Shown here: positions 1 to 5,109 of the stretch, piece after piece
Numbering within the stretch: position 1 is the first letter of the stretch
How the letters are laid out: every line of letters begins with the position of its first letter
From: Myxococcales bacterium
GTDB lineage: Bacteria > Myxococcota > Myxococcia > Myxococcales > Anaeromyxobacteraceae
Length of the DNA stretch: 7,140 nt
Direction of reading: 5' to 3'
Assembly (NCBI GenBank): GCA_021784995.1
Contig: JAJYHA010000395.1
Coordinates: 1 to 7,140, forward strand
Notes under the pieces: model-generated
What the model was told of the DNA's origin: nothing
Database searches by the model: none
Seen by the model: the letters and a program-made list of their open reading frames with translations, nothing else
Made by a program: the position numbers and the translations under genes

Positions 1-1615
1 TCTCGCCCGGGATGCCGAGGAAGGCCGGGGCGCCGGCGCCGACGCCGAGGAAGACGGCGTCGTAGCCCATCTCGCTCATCAGCTGCGGGACCGTGAAGGT
101 CTTGCCGATGACCTTGTTGGTCTCGATGCGCACGCCCATGTCACGCAGCTGCTGCACCTCCCGGGCGATGATGTCGCGCGGCAGGCGGAAGGAGGGGATG
201 CCGTACTGGAGCACGCCGCCCACGACGTGCAGCGCCTCGTAGACGGTCACGTCGCAGCCGTACCGGACGAGGTCGGCCGCCGCGGAGAGGCCGGCCGGGC
301 CCGACCCGCAGATGGCCACCTTGCCGAGACGGTTCGCGAAGCGCGGCGGCGTGACCTTGGGCAGCACGGCGTTGTCGCCGACGAAGCGCTCCAGCCGCCC
401 GATGCCGACCGACTCCACCTTCTTGTTGATGATGCACTGCGCCTCGCACTGCGTCTCCTGCGGGCACACGCGGCCGCAGATGGAGGGGAAGGCGTTCGAC
501 TCGCGGATGACCTCGGCGGCGCCGTTGATGTCGCGCACCAGCAGGTGCCGGATGAAGCGCGGGATGTCGATCGAGACCGGGCAGCCGGCGATGCAGGTCG
601 GCTTCGCGCACTGGATGCAGCGCTCCGCCTCGCCCAGGGCCTCCTGGAGCCCGTAGCCCAGGTTGACCTCCTTGAAGTTGCGGGCGCGGTCGTGCGCGTC
701 GCGCTCCGGCATGTGCGTCTGCTTGGGCGCGAGCTCCTTGATCTTCTTGTAGTTGCGCTTCTCGTCCTCGAAGAGCTGCTTCTCCAGATTGCAGACGTGG
801 GCGTAGTCCTCGTTGGCGCGCGACTCCTGGTCCTTGAAGCGCTTCTGGCGCGCCATCAGCTCCTTGAAGTCCACCTTGTGCCCGTCGAAGTCGGGGCCCT
901 CGACGCAGGCGAACTTCACCTTCCCGTCCACCGTCACGCGGCAGGAGCCGCACATGCCGGTGCCGTCGACCATGATGGCGTTGAGGCTCACCATCGTCTT
1001 GACGCCGAAGGGGCGCGTGGTCTCGACGCAGGCGTTCATCATCGGGAGCGGGCCGATGGCGACCACCAGATCGGGCTTCTCCCTCTCGCAGATCTCCTTC
1101 AGGGCGGCCGTGACGAAGCCGGGCTTGCCGTAGCTGCCGTCGTCGGTGCAGACCACCAGGTCGTCGCAGTACTTGCGGAACCTGTCCTCCCAGAAGACCA
1201 GGCTCTTGCTGCGGAACCCGATGACGCCCGTGGTGCGGTTGCCGATCTCCTTGAAGGCGCGGAGCTGGGGGTAGACGGGCGCGACCCCGAGGCCGCCGCC
1301 CACCAGCACCACGTGGCCGACCTTCTCGACGTGCTGGGGGAGACCGAGCGGCCCGACGAAGTCGGCGAACTCGTCCCCCTGCGCGTAGTCCGTCATCATC
1401 TGGCGCGTCGTCTTCCCGAGCGCCTGGACCACCATGGTGATGGTGCCGCGGTGGGCGTCGTAGTCCGCGACGGTGAGCGGGATGCGCTCCGCGCCGTCCT
1501 TCAGCCGCACCATCACGAAGTGCCCCGGCCTGGCCGCGCGGGCCACGTCCGGCGCGTGGACCTCCCACAGGAAGGTGGTGTCGGAGAAGGCTTCGCGTCG
1601 GAGGATGGTGGTCAT
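1..1615 (-). CDS. nfnAB: Fused NfnA-NfnB flavoprotein (ferredoxin/NADH:NADP+ oxidoreductase type), 3' end beyond window
   Basis: The first 538 residues of a two-part protein are visible; the gene runs off the left edge. Residues 1 to about 270 are a DHOD-B/NfnA-like flavin reductase: an FAD-binding R44-I-P-L-T, a glycine-rich GGG-GVAP nucleotide motif near residues 106-113, and a [2Fe-2S] site as D217-x4-C222-x2-C225-x11-C237. This spacing matches the unusual Asp+3Cys cluster of structurally known NfnA. A charged linker (about 250-300) leads to an NfnB/glutamate-synthase-small-subunit-like part with two [4Fe-4S] motifs (C333, C336, C341, C345 and C380, C384, C390, C394) and an FAD-binding GSGPAG at 437-442. 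The second nucleotide-binding domain and C-terminus, roughly 200 residues or more, are missing. NfnAB in other organisms couples NADH and reduced ferredoxin to NADP+ reduction by flavin-based electron bifurcation in the cytosol. Automatic names would be 'DHOD B NAD-binding subunit/NADPH-dependent glutamate synthase'. True GltBD activity is less likely, because no GltB is visible and the Asp-ligated cluster fits Nfn. The start is ATG, with a weak GAGAGAG just upstream. Confidence 0.9.
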   Translation of the reverse strand, partial: MTTILRREAFSDTTFLWEVHAPDVARAARPGHFVMVRLKDGAERIPLTVADYDAHRGTITMVVQALGKTTRQMMTDYAQGDEFADFVGPLGLPQHVEKVGHVVLVGGGLGVAPVYPQLRAFKEIGNRTTGVIGFRSKSLVFWEDRFRKYCDDLVVCTDDGSYGKPGFVTAALKEICEREKPDLVVAIGPLPMMNACVETTRPFGVKTMVSLNAIMVDGTGMCGSCRVTVDGKVKFACVEGPDFDGHKVDFKELMARQKRFKDQESRANEDYAHVCNLEKQLFEDEKRNYKKIKELAPKQTHMPERDAHDRARNFKEVNLGYGLQEALGEAERCIQCAKPTCIAGCPVSIDIPRFIRHLLVRDINGAAEVIRESNAFPSICGRVCPQETQCEAQCIINKKVESVGIGRLERFVGDNAVLPKVTPPRFANRLGKVAICGSGPAGLSAAADLVRYGCDVTVYEALHVVGGVLQYGIPSFRLPRDIIAREVQQLRDMGVRIETNKVIGKTFTVPQLMSEMGYDAVFLGVGAGAPAFLGIPGE

Positions 1616-1634
1616 GGCTCTCTCGGGGAACGCG

Positions 1635-1656
1635 GGGGCACCCCGAAGGGAGCCCC
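1635..1656 (-). promoter_or_regulatory. UUCG-capped hairpin in the nfnAB leader
   Basis: Read on the minus strand, an outer 5-bp stem (GGGGC with GCCCC) is followed by one T·T mismatch, an inner CCC/GGG stem and a TTCG loop closed by C-G, the exceptionally stable C(UUCG)G RNA tetraloop. The tetraloop lies in the sense orientation of the downstream gene. The hairpin ends 19 nt before the nfnAB ATG, inside the predicted 5' leader. No T-run follows, so an intrinsic terminator is unlikely. A stability or translation-modulating leader element is inference; chance in GC-rich DNA cannot be excluded. Confidence 0.4.
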
Positions 1657-1675
1657 GGTCGCGAACGGGTGGTAC

Positions 1676-1704
1676 CCTCTACCTGCTCGACGCCCGCAGG
1701 TCAA
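1676..1704 (-). promoter_or_regulatory. Candidate sigma-70-type promoter for nfnAB
   Basis: On the minus strand, TTGACC at 1704-1699 (5 of 6 to the TTGACA consensus) is separated by exactly 17 nt from TAGAGG at 1681-1676 (3 of 6 to TATAAT, keeping the first T and A and the fourth-position A). A good -35 box stands out in such GC-rich DNA. Initiation would fall near 1669, giving a leader of about 55 nt that contains the 1635-1656 hairpin. The -10 is weak, so this is a candidate. Confidence 0.45.
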
Positions 1705-1739
1705 TCGGGGGCTCGGGGGTCCGAGGCGGGCGCAGGATA

Positions 1740-1756
1740 TGCGGCAAGATGCCGCA
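1740..1756. repeat. Perfect 7-bp inverted repeat in the gap between chaN-like gene and nfnAB
   Basis: TGCGGCA and TGCCGCA flank a 3-nt centre, forming a 17-bp dyad located 53 nt beyond the ChaN-like stop and 36 nt upstream of the nfnAB -35 box. It could be an operator for a dimeric regulator or a small RNA stem at the 3' end of the lipoprotein transcript. No T-tract follows on either strand, so it does not look like an intrinsic terminator. The rest of the 1616-1808 gap holds the promoter, the leader hairpin and a 10-bp alternating CG run at 1771-1780. Confidence 0.3.
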
Positions 1757-1808
1757 GAGAGGGCGCAAAACGCGCGCGCGAGGGCACAGGACGCCGCGGA
1801 CCGGCCGG

Positions 1809-2801
1809 TCAGCGAAGGACCCACTCCGCGCCCTTCGGCTCCGGCGCGATGGGGTGGATCTTCTTCTCGATGCCGCGGCACGGATCGTCGCGCTCCGCCC
1901 GGATCGTGAACCCGACGTAGTCGAACGGGAGCGTGTGCGAGGCGAAGGAGCTGGCGTAGGCCTCCGGAGAGCGCTCGCCGGGCGAGACCTCGACGAGGGC
2001 CACCGCGACGGTGCTCTTCCCCGGCGCCTCCTTCGCGAGGTAGGCCGGGACGGCGCGATCCTTCCGGACGTGGCCCGATCCGGCGATCAGCACCGCGCCG
2101 CCCCGGCGCCCCGCCTCCAGGACGTGGTACGCGATCTCCGCGTCGCGGGCGCGCTGCATGAGGACCATCGGGTCGAGCATCGAGGCGGGGAGCTGGCGGC
2201 AGTGCGACTCGTACATCTCCTCCCGGAACTCCGCGGCGACCTCGGGCGCCAGGGCCCCCTGCCGCTCCAGCATGGCGCGGACCGGGCGCTCGAGCACGGA
2301 GACGCCGCGCGCCACCACCTCGCGGGCCCGGTCGCGCGAAAGATCGGTCGCGACGACGGGCAGCCCGGCGTCGAGCGCCGCGGCGAAGATGGGCCGGTAC
2401 TCGGAGAAGGGAGGCCAGCCGCTGCGCGCCCAGCCGACGGCGCGCGCCAGCGCGTCGGGGTCGTGTGGCGCCCGGGCGAGCGCGGCGTCCACGGCGGGCT
2501 GCTTGCCGGCGTCGAGCATCTCGAACGCCACGGCGGGGCGGCGGCCGGCGGCGAGGATGGCGCCCAGCAGCCGCGCCTGGAGCCGGTGGTGGGCCGGGTT
2601 GTCGTGCGTCTCGCCGAGGAGCGCGAAGTCGGCGCGCCCGACGGCGGCCGCGACGGCGGCCTCGTCCACCCAGCGCGCGCCGTTCACGTCCCAGAAGCGG
2701 CCGAGGAGGGGGTGCTCGTCGAGGCGCTCCTCGCCGGGAGCGCGGTGCGCGGCGCAGGCGGCGAGCGTCAGGGCCAGGACGGCGGCGAGGAGGGGCCGCA
2801 T
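1809..2801 (-). CDS. ChaN-family lipoprotein (ChaN/EreA/TIKI superfamily)
   Basis: A 330-residue exported protein. It begins with a short signal peptide, hydrophobic at residues 3-15, ending in the lipobox L13-A-A-C16, so C16 should be lipidated and the protein membrane-anchored in the envelope. The body carries the family hallmarks: a first GxxH motif G63-E-T-H66 followed by DN and H71-H72; F93-E-M-L-D97; an E195-M-Y-x2-H200-C201 segment; Q216-x2-RD220; and a second GxxH motif G241-S-G-H244 followed by V-R. The family includes ChaN, reported to bind haem and thought to serve iron uptake, and relatives that are hydrolases (erythromycin esterase, TIKI proteases). Either role is possible. There is no TonB receptor, haem transporter or Fur-type gene nearby to favour haem. 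The ATG start lies 7 nt after the TPR gene stop, and its GAGG overlaps that stop, so the two are probably co-translated. Longer in-frame upstream extensions would bury the signal peptide and are rejected. Confidence 0.85.
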   Translation of the reverse strand: MRPLLAAVLALTLAACAAHRAPGEERLDEHPLLGRFWDVNGARWVDEAAVAAAVGRADFALLGETHDNPAHHRLQARLLGAILAAGRRPAVAFEMLDAGKQPAVDAALARAPHDPDALARAVGWARSGWPPFSEYRPIFAAALDAGLPVVATDLSRDRAREVVARGVSVLERPVRAMLERQGALAPEVAAEFREEMYESHCRQLPASMLDPMVLMQRARDAEIAYHVLEAGRRGGAVLIAGSGHVRKDRAVPAYLAKEAPGKSTVAVALVEVSPGERSPEAYASSFASHTLPFDYVGFTIRAERDDPCRGIEKKIHPIAPEPKGAEWVLR

Positions 2802-2806
2802 GCGGG

Positions 2807-2810
2807 CCTC
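2807..2810 (-). promoter_or_regulatory. Ribosome binding site of the ChaN-like gene, overlapping upstream stop
   Basis: GAGG on the minus strand sits 5 nt before the ATG at 2801 and shares bases with the TGA stop of the TPR lipoprotein gene (2811-2809). This arrangement favours translational coupling and fixes the ATG at the signal peptide as the start. Confidence 0.55.
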
Positions 2811-3399
2811 AGCGCGCCTGCGGCGCGGACGGCGTGGGCGGCGCGGGCGCGCGCCGGAGCTGCTCGATGGCCTGGCGGGCCTGGGCGGCGCTGGGGCCGT
2901 TGGGGTTGGCGGCGATGATCCGGTTCCAGGTCTCGATCGCCCGCGCCGGGTCCTTGAGGTCGTAGGCATAGACGATGCCGAGGTTGTAGAGGCTCGGCAT
3001 GTGGCTCGGATCGACCGAGTTGGCCTTCTGGAAGTTGGCGATCGCCTTGTCGGTGGCGCCGAGCTCCCGGTACATGACGCCCTGGTCGGTCAGCACGTTC
3101 GGGTTGCCGGGGTCGAGCTCGAGCGCGTGGGCGTAGGCGTCGATCGCCTTCTGCCGCTGGTGCGAGTCGAAGTAGTCGTTCCCCAGGCTGATCCAGGCGT
3201 TCAGGGCCTTGGGGTCCTGCGCCACCGCCTGCTCGGCGGTCTCGATGCTGCGCTGGTAGTTCATGCTCGCGCTCGGCATGGCTTCGCCAGGCTCCGGCGC
3301 GGTGGCCTGCCGGGGCAGGGGGTGTTCCCGCCGCTTGCAGGACGTGGTGAGGGCGAGGGCGGCCGCGAGGCCGAGGGGGAGGATCCGGACCGCGTTCAA
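2809..3399 (-). CDS. TPR-repeat lipoprotein
   Basis: A 196-residue protein. Residues 1-21 are a lipoprotein signal: R5, a hydrophobic stretch at 6-17, then T-T-S-C21. This fits the relaxed lipobox, although threonine at -3 is less usual than leucine. After a short Pro/Glu-rich spacer, three consecutive tetratricopeptide repeats are visible at about 64-97, 98-131 and 132-166. Each has the expected pattern (for example L-G-N-x-Y, A-I-x-A-Y, A-x-x-L-x-P), followed by a partial helix and a Pro/Ala-rich tail. TPR units are protein-interaction scaffolds, so this probably supports an envelope complex; its partner is unknown. Close coupling to the ChaN-like lipoprotein downstream makes that protein a natural candidate. 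The start is TTG: it has a perfect AAGGAG 7 nt upstream, and the first in-frame ATG (residue 41) would delete the signal peptide. Confidence 0.85.
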   Translation of the reverse strand: MNAVRILPLGLAAALALTTSCKRREHPLPRQATAPEPGEAMPSASMNYQRSIETAEQAVAQDPKALNAWISLGNDYFDSHQRQKAIDAYAHALELDPGNPNVLTDQGVMYRELGATDKAIANFQKANSVDPSHMPSLYNLGIVYAYDLKDPARAIETWNRIIAANPNGPSAAQARQAIEQLRRAPAPPTPSAPQAR

Positions 3400-3406
3400 G
3401 GTGAGG

Positions 3407-3412
3407 CTCCTT
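3407..3412 (-). promoter_or_regulatory. Strong Shine-Dalgarno that decides a TTG start
   Basis: AAGGAG on the minus strand lies 7 nt before the TTG at 3399-3397. It is the best ribosome binding site in the window and the main reason to accept TTG as the start of the TPR lipoprotein. A strong site may compensate for the weak initiation codon. Confidence 0.8.
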
Positions 3413-3465
3413 GGGCGCCGCGCGCTTCGAGGGGTGGCGGCTCCCGGTGATGCGTCCGGCCGGGC

Positions 3466-5037
3466 TCAGCCGGCGGCGGACTCGTTCGCGGCGGCATCCT
3501 GCCACAACTCGCCGTCGCCGCCGAAGGCCCTCGCGACGAGCGCCGGGTCGGGCGCGGGGGTGAGCAGGCTGACCACCGGCACGACCACCAGCGGCGCCAG
3601 CAGCGTGATCGCCCCCGCCAGCGGCACGCCGTCGCCGCCCCAGATCGGGAAGAGCAGGAGCGCGCACGCGAGCCCGGTGGCGATCCCGGCGTAGACTCCC
3701 GCGCGCGTGGTGCGCCGCCAGAACAGCCCGTAGAGGTAGGGGGCCAGGAACACGCCCGCCAGCGTCCCCCAGCTCATGACCATGAGGTTCACGATCACGG
3801 CCGGCTTGGCGATCGCGATGGCGAGCGAGAGCGCCACGAAGAGGGCGCAGAGGGTGCGCAGGAGCCCCAGGGTGCGGCGCGGGTGCGCCCGCCGGTCCGA
3901 GAGGGCGCCGTGGACGTCGAGCGCGATGGCGGAGCTCGACACGAGCACCAGGGAGGAGAGGCTCGACATCGAGGCCGAGAAGACCATCAGGGCCACCACC
4001 AGCACCAGCGCCGCCGGCAGCCCGCTGGTGGTGATGAAGTGGGGCATGATCTTGTCCCAGACCGGGCCGGCCGGGCCCAGCAGCGCCGGCGGCAGGCGCG
4101 GGCCGTAATAGAGGTGCGTGAGCGCGCCGGAGAAGTAGGCCCCGAAGGCCATGAAGGCCGAGAAGACGCTCGCGATGGTGAGCGCGCGCGTCACGTCGGC
4201 GCGGCTGCGGATCGAGTAGAACTTCTGCACCATCTGCGGCAGCGCCCACGGCCCCAGGCTGGTCACGAGGACGAGCGAGGCGAGCGTGAGCCAGCCGGGG
4301 ACGGCCACCGCCAGGGCGGTCCCGGCTCCCACCACCTTCGTCGCCGCCAGCCCGGGCGCCATCACGCGGGGATCGCCCAGCAGGGCGCGCGTGGCCGCCA
4401 CGAACCCGCCCGCCTGCGGCCGGTGCGCGAGGAGGTACACCATGGTCAGCACGCCGGCGAACTCCACGATCCCGCGCAGGAAGTCGCTCACCGCCACGGC
4501 GAAGTAGCCGCCCATGACCAGGTAGACGGCCGTGATCCCGGTGAGGAGCAGGAGCGCCGTCTCGTAGCGGACCTGGAGCGTCATCTCGAACAGGTAGCTC
4601 AGCCCCATGAGCACCGAGGCCGAGTAGGGGACGAGGAAGACGAAGACCACCAGCGCCGCCACGACCTGGAGCCCCCGGCTGCCGTACCGGGCGCGCAGGA
4701 ACTCGGGCAGGGTGAGCGCCCCGAGGCGCGCGGTCATGTCGCGCGTGCGGCCGGCCAGGAGCGCCCAGGCGGCCAGGGTCCCCACCAAGGTGTTCCCGGC
4801 CACGATCCAGAGGGTGTGGATGCCGAAGGCCCAGCCGAGCTTGCCGGCGTAGCCGATGAAGAGCACGGCGGAGAAGTAGGTGGTGCCGTAGGCGAAGGCG
4901 CTGAGCCAGGGGCCGAGCGAGCGCCCGCCCAGGAAGAAGTCGCGGACGTCGCGCGTGCGGCGCATCGAGAGCCACCCGATGACGAGCATCGCGGCGACGT
5001 AGAGGAGGAGCAGGGCGACGTGGAGGGGCGAGCGCAT
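3466..5037 (-). CDS. Sodium:solute symporter family (SSS) transporter
   Basis: A 523-residue integral membrane protein with about 13 hydrophobic helices, as in PutP/vSGLT-type members of the SSS family (LeuT fold, solute uptake driven by Na+). The first helix is near residues 4-23. Family marks include G51-T-T-Y-F-S in helix 2, the LPEFL...RYG loop after helix 3 (about 110-119), a PQMVQKFYS-type loop (about 267-275), and a serine-rich helix with S358-S359 in the position of the Na+-coordinating Ser/Thr pair of PutP/vSGLT, followed by SSS-A-I-x-x-D. The substrate cannot be read from sequence; proline, pantothenate, monocarboxylates and sugars are all family substrates. The C-terminus is short and cytosol-like, with no kinase or regulatory domain. 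The start is uncertain: ATG at 5037 is chosen, but an in-frame GTG at 5049 adds four residues and neither has a clear ribosome binding site. The gene lies 72 nt after tgt and 66 nt before the TPR gene. Confidence 0.9.
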   Translation of the reverse strand: MRSPLHVALLLLYVAAMLVIGWLSMRRTRDVRDFFLGGRSLGPWLSAFAYGTTYFSAVLFIGYAGKLGWAFGIHTLWIVAGNTLVGTLAAWALLAGRTRDMTARLGALTLPEFLRARYGSRGLQVVAALVVFVFLVPYSASVLMGLSYLFEMTLQVRYETALLLLTGITAVYLVMGGYFAVAVSDFLRGIVEFAGVLTMVYLLAHRPQAGGFVAATRALLGDPRVMAPGLAATKVVGAGTALAVAVPGWLTLASLVLVTSLGPWALPQMVQKFYSIRSRADVTRALTIASVFSAFMAFGAYFSGALTHLYYGPRLPPALLGPAGPVWDKIMPHFITTSGLPAALVLVVALMVFSASMSSLSSLVLVSSSAIALDVHGALSDRRAHPRRTLGLLRTLCALFVALSLAIAIAKPAVIVNLMVMSWGTLAGVFLAPYLYGLFWRRTTRAGVYAGIATGLACALLLFPIWGGDGVPLAGAITLLAPLVVVPVVSLLTPAPDPALVARAFGGDGELWQDAAANESAAG

Positions 5038-5109
5038 GCGGGGGCGCACTTTAGACCAAGGTCCCGCGCCGTGGTCACCTTCGGCGTCCCGGACCGCGGC
5101 GTGGCGCCG

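Noticed and set aside
1767..1780. Alternating CG run followed by T4 on the minus strand, a possible terminator of the lipoprotein genes
   Set aside because: Only about a 4-bp self-complementary stem can be drawn and the T-run is short, so it is not convincing as an intrinsic terminator. The CG run alone could be chance at this GC content.
227..1909. Long plus-strand open frames opposite nfnAB and the ChaN-like gene (for example 227-1909, 1473-2918, 2158-3450)
   Set aside because: Their products are Arg/Ala/Gly/Pro-rich with no recognisable domain, and they lie antisense to genes with clear motifs. Long spurious frames are expected in very GC-rich DNA.
3460..3475. GC-rich stem overlapping the symporter stop codon
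   Set aside because: A 5-bp GCCGG/CCGGC stem with no following T-tract. Such stems are frequent by chance here, and read-through into the TPR gene is equally plausible.
2768..4975. Long minus-strand frame overlapping the symporter and TPR genes, and a similar one at 5075-6613 inside tgt
   Set aside because: These are alternative frames of the real genes, with low-complexity His/Arg/Ala-rich products and no family motifs.
5038..5109. Promoter for the symporter in the gap after tgt (TAAAGT-like -10 near the start)
   Set aside because: No acceptable -35 lies at 16-18 nt, and the -10 candidate overlaps the alternative GTG start. Read-through from tgt is possible.
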